Assembly (NCBI GenBank): GCA_030446465.1
Contig: JAUJNI010000001.1
Location: 419,859 to 483,858 of the forward strand
Length of the DNA stretch: 64,000 nucleotides
DNA from: Actinomycetota bacterium
Lineage (GTDB): Bacteria; Actinomycetota; CADDZG01; WHSQ01
Reading direction: 5' to 3'
The first letter of the stretch is position 1. Each line of letters opens with the position of its first letter. The translations under genes and the position numbers were made by a program. Shown here one piece after another: positions 44,501-52,263 of this stretch. The notes beneath the pieces are model-generated. The model had not been told where the DNA came from, did not search any database, and worked only from the letters and a program-made list of their open reading frames with translations.

Positions 44501-44818
44501 TCTCTAGAGCGCAGGTCTGCGTCCCGCTACACGGGCTCCCACGTCGCGGGGCCTGGATCGGTGTTTCTGGCTGAGTCGAGTGACCCCAGATGGAGGGCGG
44601 TGCTGGGGGGACGATCCCTGGAGCGAACCGACGCAGGTTGGGGAAATGCCTTTCAGGTCCCAAGTGGAGAGGAGGGCGCGCTGCAGCTTAGTTACTCCCG
44701 TTCTGGGGCGGAGCTCGGATGGCAGGCCGCCATCCTCCTTCTGTGGGTCTTCATCGGCGGGGCGGCGTTCCCCCGGCGCGCGCTGACTCGAGCTGCCTCC
44801 CGGAGGGCCACGTCGTGA
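41588..44818 (+). CDS. GT2 glycosyltransferase fused to a large polytopic membrane domain
   Basis: 1076 residues. An N-terminal GT2 domain (about 35-300) has SVLAIVVTHDGRKWLSDCLI, DVLVVDDASPRREEQS (nucleotide Asp), DADLLLLLHDDVELTPESL (D-x-D-like metal motif) and WDSRLGAYAEDLDLCWRARL. About 395-800 holds many hydrophobic segments, and the last 250 residues are an outer domain ending in one more helix (AAILLLWVFIGGAAF). The same GT2 plus DUF5719 pair near whiB and manB is common in actinobacteria and is thought to glycosylate the envelope. The next gene overlaps by 4 nt (GTGA). Confidence 0.92.
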   Translation: MSIESTQVLTRGGSETQGRLGDRPGGDGHRTSDSREPSVLAIVVTHDGRKWLSDCLISLANQSYGSLDVLVVDDASPRREEQSTVKRIAKRHLKRRRWGYVRTPRPLGYGGAINWALSRVKTDADLLLLLHDDVELTPESLTRMVERASSDEAVAVVGPKIVTWDDPSILEEVGMAVDRFGYPYKGLEQGEIDLGQHDIASEVFYVTSTCMLMPHELFRQLNGWDSRLGAYAEDLDLCWRARLTGSVVRMEPKAVARHAIAMATGQRPSRFDQARYFIRRNRLRTVIKNASALRLMALVPQFILLTFAEMLGFLVLRQPREVVNLGRALLWNLWHLPQTVAERRRVQRTRKVSDGALRRFTVKETTRIHVYVSNQAGRLEEAWGRRAELIAARTSKTRSMTKRIGPPQVAVALLLVLGLVLGFRHFIWSPPASVGELLPYPEGATSMWRAWASPWRGAGLGEPGPAPPAFLFLGLFQVAALGAAGVAQRLLIAVLGAIAFVGANRLVSELVGRPGRIVAGLVYGLGAVGYAGVRSGSLSALAFGAAAPFALHSMLRLSGWARPPRWTAGKEIARLALYSAFSGAFVPGSFVLYGGAALLLSLTRSLLGGRRSELKALVGSVAGLAVGWALLLPWSTTWLSPGGALNRLTADATSSGVAAHFRGHGMTSVLLGQTPDGPALFGLALPLLGTIAVAVGQGQRRRMALALWTLVIVTGALATAFASGALPPLVSSPTELGVMAALGFAGLAGLAVGAFRLDLPRRGVGMVHAATLGGLAVAAFLLAAGLLPTLWHGDWEPGRGAERLAPEAVEEVRSFLEAEALQDPTFRVLWLGKGWGAPAPSAALPSGESMVTDARGMVLPHLFERAAGEGYRELQSVIDSVESGATDRAGGLLGAFNVDYVVLEGAGLSPEWSGQGDLAVVSESPGGDYVILENHTSLERAALYDGVPPYVAAVQSNDPALVADADVAARSSLERRSASRYTGSHVAGPGSVFLAESSDPRWRAVLGGRSLERTDAGWGNAFQVPSGEEGALQLSYSRSGAELGWQAAILLLWVFIGGAAFPRRALTRAASRRATS

Positions 44819-46236
44819 CGGAACGCCGACGCGAGCTGATCCTGGTCGTCCTGCTGATCGTCGCAGCAGCAGGGGGAGCCGCACTCGATGCCTTCGCCGG
44901 AGACGTGGAGGCGCCCGAGGACAGGCCCCTGGTGGCCGGCTTCGTGGCGCGGGCGGTGTTCTGCCCCACGCCGCTGGCCGAGGACGCGAGCGCGCAGCTC
45001 GCCGTGACCGCCGCCGGGAACCAAGCCCTGCCGGTTGCCGTAGAGCCCGGCCCCGCAGAGGCAGCCGAGCTCGGCGCCGGGCGCGGGCTAGTCAGCGAAA
45101 TGGAGCCCGGCCCCCCTGTAGAGGTCACCGGCCTGGGGGGCGCGGTGGTGGCGAGCGTTCTCGAGGTCGCCGAGGTGCCCGTGGACAAGGGGGACTCCGT
45201 CCTTGGAGTCGGCGCGGGCAACTGCGCCGGCGGGCCTGCTTCGCACTGGTATTTTCCCCAGGGGTCTAGCCTGCTCGACTTCGATCAGCGCTTGGTGGTG
45301 GCCAACCCGTTTCCCGAGGAGGCCGTGATCAAGGTCCTGTTCCTCACGCCCGACGGCGAGCAAGTGCCCTCAGGACTTGCCCAAGTGGCCGTGCCGGCCG
45401 GCGAGACCAGGACGCTTCGAATCAACGAGTTCGCCAGGACTCAAGGGCAGCTGTCGACAATCGTGGAGAGCATCCGAGGCAGAGTAATGGCCTGGAAGGG
45501 CGTGACCGCCGACCCCGAAGGCGGGTCCCCGGGGTTCACTTTCACGCTCGGGGCCACGAGCCCGTCGAGGACCTGGCTCTTCCCCGAGGGACGGGCGAGC
45601 GGCGCGACCGAGACAATCTCCGTGATGAACCCGACCGCCGAGGAGGCCGCAGTGACCGTGTCGCTCGCGACCACCGAGGGGCTGGTGCAGCCACCGAAGC
45701 TCGTCGATCTCCCGGTTGCACCAAAAAGCTCTCGCTCGATCGAGATCCAGGAGTCGCTGACGTCGCGCCAGTCCCAGCTCGGTGGAGTCAGCGCGGTGCT
45801 GCAGTCAACCAATGGCGTTTCAGTGGTGGCGGAGAGAACGATGGCCTACCAGGGCGCGGACCTCGGGGGGCTCTCCTCGGAGATCGGGGTCTCAGCCGGA
45901 GCGCTCGAGTGGGTGGTCGGTCCTGCTACCCCGGGCCCGGACTCGGACTCGCTCGTCGTCATGAACACCGGCCCTGCCAACGTGCGACTCGACGTGTCCC
46001 TAAGAAGCGAGAAGGCCACGCTAGAACCGAGGGCGCTGCGTGACATCAAGGTTCCCGCGGGGCTGCGGATCGCCATCCCGATCGACGACTTCGCCGATGA
46101 GGAGGCGATCTTTGCGCACGTGACCGCGACGGGACCGGTCGTGGTCGAGCGGGTTTCCTACTCGGCCCTCAGGGGAGATGTCGGCTCGCTCATGGGTCAA
46201 CCTCAGGCGCCTGTCGGCGAAGAGCCGCAGGAGTAG
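44815..46236 (+). CDS. DUF5719 family secreted protein
   Basis: 473 residues. One N-terminal hydrophobic helix (LILVVLLIVAAAGGAALDAF) is a signal anchor or signal peptide. The outer part has repeated beta-rich segments such as RLVVANPFPEEAVIKVLFLT, ETISVMNPTAEEAAVTVSLA and DSLVVMNTGPANVRLDVSLR, three related modules with an N-P/T-G turn, plus SHWYFPQGSSLLDFDQ and RTWLFPEGRAS. This is the DUF5719 layout; function unknown. It is translationally coupled to the GT2 gene and is probably its partner or product on the outer membrane face. Confidence 0.85.
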   Translation: MTERRRELILVVLLIVAAAGGAALDAFAGDVEAPEDRPLVAGFVARAVFCPTPLAEDASAQLAVTAAGNQALPVAVEPGPAEAAELGAGRGLVSEMEPGPPVEVTGLGGAVVASVLEVAEVPVDKGDSVLGVGAGNCAGGPASHWYFPQGSSLLDFDQRLVVANPFPEEAVIKVLFLTPDGEQVPSGLAQVAVPAGETRTLRINEFARTQGQLSTIVESIRGRVMAWKGVTADPEGGSPGFTFTLGATSPSRTWLFPEGRASGATETISVMNPTAEEAAVTVSLATTEGLVQPPKLVDLPVAPKSSRSIEIQESLTSRQSQLGGVSAVLQSTNGVSVVAERTMAYQGADLGGLSSEIGVSAGALEWVVGPATPGPDSDSLVVMNTGPANVRLDVSLRSEKATLEPRALRDIKVPAGLRIAIPIDDFADEEAIFAHVTATGPVVVERVSYSALRGDVGSLMGQPQAPVGEEPQE

Positions 46237-46242
46237 CCGGGG

Positions 46243-47031
46243 TCAAGCTCCGCGTCCCCTCCCGCTGAGCGAGGTCCCGAGCTTCTTGCCTGCGTAGTCC
46301 TCTACCGCCGTCACGAACGAGTCGAACAGCCCCTTTTGGGCCGGCTGGGCGTGCACCATGGCCTCGGGGTGCCATTGGACGCCAACGACCCAGGAGTGCT
46401 CCCGGCCGGTCACCGCTTCGAGAACGCCGTCCTCCGCCCAAGCCACCGGTTCGAGCTGCGGAGCAAGTACTTCGACGCCCTGGTGGTGGTGCGAGTTGAC
46501 CTCGGTGGTGGTGGTCCCGAGGATGTCCGTGAGGAGGCTGGCGTCCTTGACCTTCAGTTGGTGGACCGTGTCTGAGGTCGGCATGCCGTGGTCGCGGTCG
46601 TGGTCGAGGAACCGGGGGTTGTCGGCGAGATGCTGGTTGAGCGTTCCCCCGTAGTGGACGTTGAGCAGCTGCATTCCGTGGCAGATCGCGAGTACCGGCA
46701 TGTCCCGTTCCATTGCGGCCTCGATGAGGCTCAGCTCGAAGCGGTCCCTGCGGTGGCTTATGCGGATGGTCTTGGGATGCGCCGGGCGGCCATACCAGGC
46801 GGGATCGATGTCTCCGCCACCTGGTAGGAGGAGGCCCGCTGCGCCCTCCAGCACGGAGGCGTCCTCAGGGTCGACCCCGCTGGTCACAGCAAGCTCTGCG
46901 GGGGGTTGCTCCTCGGGCAGCAGCTCAAAGGTCGAGATCACCTTCGGCCTGCCGCCGGCAGACTGGACCGCTTCGACGTAGGACAGTGGCAGCCGGCTGT
47001 GGTCCCGTCGCAGCTGGCCCACGACGGCCAC
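46243..47031 (-). CDS. Class I glutamine amidotransferase-like gamma-glutamyl hydrolase (PuuD/peptidase C26)
   Basis: 262 residues. The nucleophile is Cys117 in VLAICHGMQLLNVHYGG, with the catalytic His in VQWHPE and Glu two residues on. LLLPGGGDIDPAWYGRP and SHHHQGVEVLAP are typical of gamma-glutamyl-gamma-aminobutyrate hydrolases of the peptidase C26 family. It cleaves gamma-glutamyl amides; actinobacterial homologues often have unclear substrates. The start is GTG 47031. It is convergent with the DUF5719 gene and divergent from the PLP enzyme gene. Confidence 0.9.
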   Translation of the reverse strand: MAVVGQLRRDHSRLPLSYVEAVQSAGGRPKVISTFELLPEEQPPAELAVTSGVDPEDASVLEGAAGLLLPGGGDIDPAWYGRPAHPKTIRISHRRDRFELSLIEAAMERDMPVLAICHGMQLLNVHYGGTLNQHLADNPRFLDHDRDHGMPTSDTVHQLKVKDASLLTDILGTTTTEVNSHHHQGVEVLAPQLEPVAWAEDGVLEAVTGREHSWVVGVQWHPEAMVHAQPAQKGLFDSFVTAVEDYAGKKLGTSLSGRGRGA

Positions 47032-47121
47032 CCAGCCATCGTCCCGCGTGTTATCCAGGGCGTCGATTCCTAACGTTTGCTCTGTAGCTTCGATTGCAAA
47101 TCCTCCGAGAGGGAGCTGCCA

Positions 47122-48273
47122 ATGCCCGATGGTATGCGTTTCGAGACCTTAGCCATCCACGCGGGCCAAGACCCCGATCCAACCACCGGTGCCGCTGTTG
47201 TACCCATCTATCAAACATCGACTTACGTCCAGCAAGCTGTAGGTAAGCACAAGGGCTTCGAATATTCGAGGACCGACAACCCGACGCGGCACGCTCTCGA
47301 GACCTGTCTGGGGGCGCTCGAGGGAGCCGGTCATGCCGTCGCATTCGGATCGGGCATGGCTGCAATCACCTCCCTCGCCATGACCCTCGAGGCGGGGGCC
47401 CGGGTGCTCATACCGGACGACGTCTACGGAGGGACCTACCGCCTCTTCTCCAAGGTGATGAGCCGGCTCGGTCTGCGCTTCGACCCGGTCGACATGACCG
47501 ACCTCGCGGCGGTTGAGGCTACGTGTCAAGAGGGCGCCGACATGCTGGTGCTCGAAACCCCGACCAACCCCATGCTCAAGATCCTCGATCTTGGCGCGCT
47601 GGCCGAGGTAGGCCGGCGCTCCGGCGCTCTGGTCGTGGTCGATAACACCTTTGCCACTCCCTACGTCCAGCGCCCCCTCGACTTCGGCGTCGATGCTGTC
47701 GTGTACTCGGCAACCAAGTATCTCGGGGGCCACTCCGACCTGGTGGCGGGCTCCGTCGCCACGTCCGACGATCAGCTCGCCGAACGGCTGCGGTTTCTTC
47801 AGAACTCGGTAGGAGCGATCCTTGGGCCGTTCGACTCCTGGCTCTTGCTGCGAGGGCTCAAGACGCTGGCGGTCAGGATGCGAGCTCACTGCGGCGGCGC
47901 CCATCGGGTCGCCCTGTGGCTCGCCGATCAGCCGGGGGTGACGGCGGTCCACTACCCGGGGCTCGAGTCGTTTGCGGGCCACGGCGTCGCGGCCAAGCAG
48001 ATGACGGCGTCGGGAGCGCCTCTTTACGGGGGCATGGTGTCCTTCGAGCTCGAAGACGAGCAACGTGCCCTCGCCGTGTGCGAGAGCACGCGGCTCTTCT
48101 TCTTGGGAGAGTCGCTCGGAGGGGTGGAGTCACTCATCGAGCATCCCGGCAAGATGACGCACGCAAGCCTCGAAGGATCGGGGATGGAGGTTTCTTCGGC
48201 GCTCGTCAGGCTGTCGGTCGGGATCGAGCATCCAGACGACCTGATCGGGGACCTCGACCAGGCCCTCAGCTAG
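47122..48273 (+). CDS. Cystathionine gamma-synthase/gamma-lyase (PLP, Cys/Met metabolism family)
   Basis: 383 residues from ATG 47122, with GAGAGGGAG upstream. RFETLAIHAGQDPDPTTGAA, EYSRTDNPTRHALETCLGAL, FGSGMAAITSL, VVDNTFATPY and YSATKYLGGHSD (PLP lysine 199) are the family signature. It may make cystathionine from an O-acyl-homoserine (MetB) or cleave cystathionine to cysteine. With the cystathionine beta-synthase core 1.7 kb downstream, reverse transsulfuration (homocysteine to cysteine) is the simplest reading, as in the mycobacterial cbs-metB pair. The frame extends to 47077 without support. Confidence 0.92.
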   Translation: MPDGMRFETLAIHAGQDPDPTTGAAVVPIYQTSTYVQQAVGKHKGFEYSRTDNPTRHALETCLGALEGAGHAVAFGSGMAAITSLAMTLEAGARVLIPDDVYGGTYRLFSKVMSRLGLRFDPVDMTDLAAVEATCQEGADMLVLETPTNPMLKILDLGALAEVGRRSGALVVVDNTFATPYVQRPLDFGVDAVVYSATKYLGGHSDLVAGSVATSDDQLAERLRFLQNSVGAILGPFDSWLLLRGLKTLAVRMRAHCGGAHRVALWLADQPGVTAVHYPGLESFAGHGVAAKQMTASGAPLYGGMVSFELEDEQRALAVCESTRLFFLGESLGGVESLIEHPGKMTHASLEGSGMEVSSALVRLSVGIEHPDDLIGDLDQALS

Positions 48274-48329
48274 CTTTGCCGCCCCTACAAAGGAGCGTGG
48301 TGGCCCAGACAGAGCACTCGGAGAGCAGG

Positions 48330-49052
48330 CTAGTCGAGGTCGGCGCGTGCCAGGAAACGGTCGAGCGCCGCTTCGTCTCCCACCACGTCGACGGCGGAGG
48401 GCCCCACCCGTCGCCACAGCAACAGCAAGAGGTCAGAGGCCGGCCCCCTTGCGGCGACGTCGCCTTTGGCGTGCGCGCGCGTCACCTTCAGCTCGCCGTG
48501 CCCCACCTCGATGACCCACTCGCCCGGCGCGTCGGTGCTGTGGAGATGAATCGACTCCCGGCCCTCCGTCAGACCGTTGCGGGCGGCGGGAAGCATCACG
48601 TCCAGGTACTCGTCTATGCCGTCGACCGCGAGCTTCGGCTCGATTGGCTCCGGACTTCCGGCCGCGGCTTGGGCGTCCCAGCGGTGCACCGCCGTCTCTT
48701 GGGCCATCCTGCGTTGGATGAAGGCGATGTTCTTTTGCGCCGCCCAGGTCCACACCGGCTGCGAGGGCTCCGCCGTGCCGAGCGTCTCGACCAGGGCCTC
48801 GACGCCGCCTCGGTACCATGTCATGAGGGCGGAGTCGTCCGGCCGCTCGGGTCTCTCGACCTCGCTCGGATCTTGTAGACGCCTCTCGGCGATCGTGCGC
48901 CAGAAGTGATGCACCCGGCCCGTGTGCCACACCAGCTCACATACGTTCCACCCGGGGCAGGACGAGACTGGCGCGTCGAGGTTGCCTTCTGCAGCATCCG
49001 CGAGGGCAACGCCGTCCCTCTTTAGCGAGGCCAGGTACGCCTTTGTCTCCAC
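48330..49052 (-). CDS. DinB-fold, maleylpyruvate isomerase-like (mycothiol-dependent type) protein
   Basis: 240 residues from GTG 49052. The N-terminal helical bundle has SSCPGWNVCELVWHTGRVHH (W-x3-H-L-type metal ligand) and ERPDDSALMTWYRGGVEALV, then TWAAQKNIAFIQRRMAQETA VHRWDAQ, the MDMPI N-terminal pattern; the C-terminal part (VIEVGHGELKVTRAHAKGDV, ASDLLLLLWRR) matches the MDMPI C-terminal domain. Members use mycothiol or bind metal for thiol transfer; most are uncharacterised. A TATCTT box lies 6 nt before the GTG. The open frame continues to 49391 over the divergent HAD gene and is rejected. Confidence 0.88.
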   Translation of the reverse strand: METKAYLASLKRDGVALADAAEGNLDAPVSSCPGWNVCELVWHTGRVHHFWRTIAERRLQDPSEVERPERPDDSALMTWYRGGVEALVETLGTAEPSQPVWTWAAQKNIAFIQRRMAQETAVHRWDAQAAAGSPEPIEPKLAVDGIDEYLDVMLPAARNGLTEGRESIHLHSTDAPGEWVIEVGHGELKVTRAHAKGDVAARGPASDLLLLLWRRVGPSAVDVVGDEAALDRFLARADLD

Positions 49053-49058
49053 GCCGGA

Positions 49059-49064
49059 AAGATA
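49059..49064 (-). promoter_or_regulatory. -10 box for a leaderless DinB-fold transcript
   Basis: On the minus strand TATCTT is followed by TCCGGC (6 nt) and GTG 49052; no ribosome site is seen. Confidence 0.5.
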
Positions 49065-49103
49065 CCGGCCAAGCCGGCCGAGGCCAACTGATAGAAAGGG
49101 CCG

Positions 49104-49760
49104 ATGTCGGCCTTCATCTTCGACCTCGACGGCACGCTTGTGGACACCGTGTATCCGCACGCACTGGCATGGCAGAAGGCCTTTGACGAGCTCGACATGG
49201 TGGTGCCGACATGGCGCATCCATCGCCGGATCGGGATGAGCGGGAGCCTGCTGATCGCCGACTTCGCCAGGGAGCTGGGGCGCGACCTGAGCGAGGACGA
49301 GAGCTCCAGGCTGGCCGAAGCGCACACAGAGCACTATCTGGAGCTCCGGGGAAGGCCTGCACCCCTTCCCGGTGCCCGCGACCTCCTCCACGAGCTCGGG
49401 CGGCGCGAGATCCGGTGGGCCATCGCAACCTCGAGCGAGCCGGCCGAGGCCGAAGGGGCGCTCGAGGTCCTCGATCTACCGGACGACGCGGTGATCGTGA
49501 ACGGCGAGCAGGTCGATGCCGCGAAACCCGACCCCGAGATGTTCCAGGAGGCCGCAAAGGCGCTGGGCGTTGCCCTGAAGGGCTCGATTGCGGTCGGAGA
49601 TGCGACCTGGGACATCACCACCGCCTTGAAGGTCCAGATGAAGGCGGTCGGCCTCTTGAGCGGGGGCAACAGCGCCGACGAGCTGGAGCGAGCCGGCGCG
49701 GCGCACGTCTACGAGGACCCGGGCGATCTGGCTCGCCACCTCGACGAAGTCCTAGCCTGA
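49104..49760 (+). CDS. HAD-superfamily phosphatase
   Basis: 218 residues. Motif I is FIFDLDGTLVDTVYPHALAW (nucleophile Asp8 and acid Asp10), motif II WAIATSSEPAEAE, motif III with the Lys in AAKPDPEMFQEAAKALGV, and motif IV GDATWDITTA. The alpha-helical cap between motifs I and II is of the beta-phosphoglucomutase/phosphoglycolate phosphatase type. It probably dephosphorylates a small sugar phosphate or similar. GAAAGG lies before the ATG. Followed by a repeat region and a convergent cysteine-pathway gene. Confidence 0.92.
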   Translation: MSAFIFDLDGTLVDTVYPHALAWQKAFDELDMVVPTWRIHRRIGMSGSLLIADFARELGRDLSEDESSRLAEAHTEHYLELRGRPAPLPGARDLLHELGRREIRWAIATSSEPAEAEGALEVLDLPDDAVIVNGEQVDAAKPDPEMFQEAAKALGVALKGSIAVGDATWDITTALKVQMKAVGLLSGGNSADELERAGAAHVYEDPGDLARHLDEVLA

Positions 49761-49780
49761 CCAGGACGGTGGCGCTACTT

Positions 49781-49913
49781 CAGCTGCTTGTCCAACGGAC
49801 GCCTACGCACCGAAGCGGTGTGCAGATGTCCAATGGACACACAAAGGCCGGCCGGCTGCTCGTCCACCGGACGTCTCCCCACCCAAGCGGTGTGCAGATG
49901 TCCACTGGACGCA
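49781..49913. repeat. Two 61-bp direct repeats, 72 bp apart, each with two GTCCA-centred palindromes
   Basis: 49781-49841 and 49853-49913 match at 52 of 61 positions, with a 20-bp identical block (49813-49832 and 49885-49904). Each unit has two 11-bp palindromes of form GTCCANYGGAC: 49790-49800 and 49828-49838 in unit 1, 49862-49872 and 49900-49910 in unit 2, always 38 bp apart. Centre bases vary (AC, AT, CC, CT) while the arms are fixed. It lies between convergent genes and has no credible ORF. It could be a termination region, a protein-binding array or a REP-like element. Confidence 0.8.
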
Positions 49914-49927
49914 AGAACAGGGAGTCC

Positions 49928-50893
49928 TTATGTGGAGGCGCCGTCGATGAAGCCCTGCTCTGCCATCCATGAGTCGTTGAAGACCTTGCTGAGATAGCCC
50001 CGGCCCGAGTCGGGGATGATCACCACCAGGAGATCGTCGGGAGTCAGGCCCCTTGCGACCTCGAGCGCGCCCCACACTGCGGTGCCCCCCGAGCCGCCGA
50101 TCAGTAGCCCCTCCTCGCGCGTGACCCTGCGAGCGGTGAGAAACGAGTCCCGGTCGGTCACCGTGACGTAGCGGTCGACCACATCGGGGTCGTAGCTCTC
50201 CGGCCAGAAATCTTCGCCGATTCCTTCGACGAGGTAGGGCCTGACCTCGTCTCCTGAATAGATCGACCCCTCGGGATCCGCTCCTACGACCTCGATATCG
50301 GGATTCCGTTCCTTGAGGTAGCGGCCGGCGCCCGTGATCGTGCCGCCGGTTCCTACGCCCGTGACGAAGTGTGTGACCCGTCCCTCGGTCTGCTCCCAGA
50401 TCTCTGGCCCGGTAGTCTCGTAATGGGTTTCGGGGTTGTGTGGGTTGAAGTACTGATTGGGCTGGAAGGCGCCCGGTGTCTGTTCGGTCAGGCGGTCGGC
50501 GACGCGGTAGTAGGACTCGGGGGATTCGGGGGGCACGGCGGTGGGGGCGATGACCACCTCCGCCCCGTAGGCCCTGAGTAGGGCCACCTTCTCCTGGCTC
50601 ATCTTGTCGGGCATCGTGAAGATGCACCTGTAACCCTTCATTGCGGCAGCGATCGCAAGGCCGACCCCGGTGTTGCCGGAGGTGGGCTCGACGATGGTGC
50701 CCCCAGGTTTGAGCTGCCCGGCCCGTTCGGCAGCCTCGATCATGCGAATGCCGATCCTGTCCTTGACGCTTCCTCCGGGATTGAGCATCTCGAGCTTGCC
50801 CACGAGGTCGCAGGGGACGTCTTTGCCAACCCGGCTGAGTCGGTAGAGCGGAGTGTTTCCGATGAGATCGAGCAGCGAGTCGTGGATGTCCAT
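49928..50893 (-). CDS. Cystathionine beta-synthase/cysteine synthase catalytic core, no CBS domains
   Basis: 321 residues from ATG 50893. SLLDLIGNTPLYRL, LEMLNPGGSVKDRIG (PLP Lys44), EPTSGNTGVGLAIAAA, GVGTGGTITGAGRYLKE and the end VVIIPDSGRGYLSKVFNDSW match the beta-synthase group (the RGYLSK / ND-W end is CBS-like rather than CysK-like). Mycobacterial CBS has about 460 residues with C-terminal Bateman domains; this one stops at the end of the core, so it lacks that module. It would condense serine or acetylserine with homocysteine or sulfide. The frame beyond the ATG to 51064 overlaps the divergent gene. Confidence 0.9.
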   Translation of the reverse strand: MDIHDSLLDLIGNTPLYRLSRVGKDVPCDLVGKLEMLNPGGSVKDRIGIRMIEAAERAGQLKPGGTIVEPTSGNTGVGLAIAAAMKGYRCIFTMPDKMSQEKVALLRAYGAEVVIAPTAVPPESPESYYRVADRLTEQTPGAFQPNQYFNPHNPETHYETTGPEIWEQTEGRVTHFVTGVGTGGTITGAGRYLKERNPDIEVVGADPEGSIYSGDEVRPYLVEGIGEDFWPESYDPDVVDRYVTVTDRDSFLTARRVTREEGLLIGGSGGTAVWGALEVARGLTPDDLLVVIIPDSGRGYLSKVFNDSWMAEQGFIDGAST

Positions 50894-51048
50894 TGGAGAA
50901 CATCGTTTCACATGGCCCCCGGACCAGGCGAAGACCACTCGACACCGCAACCAAGGCCCCGCGAAAGACGTCGTAAGGGTGTCTTTCCTCGTGTCGATAG
51001 ACAAGGGGGCTACCTGTACGATCACAGTGGCACCAAGAGAGGCGCGCG

Positions 51049-52236
51049 ATGACCGAAGGCCCAACTAACCGACCGGGACTCTCCGACGCTACGGCCCCCA
51101 TGGCGGATGCAAGCCCCCGGGGGCTTTCTTCTGGCAGGAGGTGGATGCTCGCCTTCAGCGCGCTCGCGGTGGTCGTCATCGTGGCGCTCTCCGGCGTCTC
51201 CTACGCCACCTACAACTACTCGCAGAAGTACGAGGGCAAGATCCTTCCGGGCGCGGTGGTCGCCGGGGTGGACGTTTCCGGTATGAGGCCCGGCAGAGCC
51301 CTCAAGGCCGTCAAGAAGACGTTGCATTCGGAGCTGAATCGCAAGATAACCGTCTCGTGGGGGCGCAAGAGATGGATGGTGACGCCGCACGAGTTGGGGG
51401 CCAGAAGCAACGCCAGGGCGATGGTGAAGCAGGCCGTCGCCGCCAGCGAGGAGGCTTCGTTCACGACGCTGGTGAAGATGAGGCTCATGGGAGCGGAGCT
51501 CGACCTCGATCGATCGGTCGCCATCACGCGGCCGAGGCGGGGAGTGAACGGCTTCATCGAACGGATCGCTTCCACCCTGAACCGCAAGCCTGTCGACGCC
51601 CGGATGGACTACTCGAGTGGTTGGATCGAAATCGTCCCCCAACGAGATGGACGCACCGTCCTGGTGGATAAGAGCAAAGAGGCGTTGAAGAAGGCGCTCA
51701 GGGCCTCCCGCGAGGAGGCCAAGCTTGCCGTTCAGATCCAGCCGGCCGAGGTCACAACGGATGCGTGGCCGCAGGTCCTGCTTCTTCGCAACGGGGAGAA
51801 CAAGCTCTATCTGTACGAGGACGGCGAGATAACCCACTCCTATTCGATCGCGGCCGGGCTCCCCGAATACCCGACTCCCGAGGGCCTGTTCGAGGTCACC
51901 GAGAAGCGCTACCTGCCGACCTGGGTCAACCCTGACCCCAAGGGCTGGGGCAAAGACCTTCCCAAGGAGATCGGCCCCGGTCCCGACAACCCGTTGGGGC
52001 TGAGGGCCCTCAACTGGTCTGCGCCGGCCATCCGTTTCCACGGGACGGCCGCCACCTACTCGCTCGGCTACAACGCGAGCCACGGTTGCGTGCGGATGTC
52101 GAACAGCGACGTCATCGAGCTCTACAACATCGTGGACGTGGGCACGCCCATCGTCTCGACCGTGGTCGCCCCCCTCAAGCCCCTGTACACGTCGGCCCCC
52201 GATCCCACCGTCGTGGCCGGAGAGGACGACGCGTGA
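51049..52236 (+). CDS. L,D-transpeptidase (YkuD) with N-terminal membrane anchor
   Basis: 395 residues. One membrane helix (about 31-57) then a VanW/PG_binding_4-like region (ILPGAVVAGVDVSGMRPGRA) and a C-terminal YkuD domain: PTPEGLFEVTEKRYLPTWVN, IRFHGT and SHGCVRMSNSDVIELYNIV with catalytic Cys in S-H-G-C-V-R. It forms 3-3 cross-links in peptidoglycan outside the membrane. AGAGAGG precedes the ATG. The next gene begins within 30 nt and the stop TGA overlaps an ATG that opens a short reading frame (52236-52262). Confidence 0.95.
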   Translation: MTEGPTNRPGLSDATAPMADASPRGLSSGRRWMLAFSALAVVVIVALSGVSYATYNYSQKYEGKILPGAVVAGVDVSGMRPGRALKAVKKTLHSELNRKITVSWGRKRWMVTPHELGARSNARAMVKQAVAASEEASFTTLVKMRLMGAELDLDRSVAITRPRRGVNGFIERIASTLNRKPVDARMDYSSGWIEIVPQRDGRTVLVDKSKEALKKALRASREEAKLAVQIQPAEVTTDAWPQVLLLRNGENKLYLYEDGEITHSYSIAAGLPEYPTPEGLFEVTEKRYLPTWVNPDPKGWGKDLPKEIGPGPDNPLGLRALNWSAPAIRFHGTAATYSLGYNASHGCVRMSNSDVIELYNIVDVGTPIVSTVVAPLKPLYTSAPDPTVVAGEDDA

Positions 52237-52263
52237 TGCGGACCGATCGCACGGAGCAGTAGC

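Noticed and set aside
49803-51179. 458-codon antisense frame over the cystathionine beta-synthase gene
   Set aside because: Low-complexity Arg-rich translation in another frame of a well-supported PLP enzyme gene.
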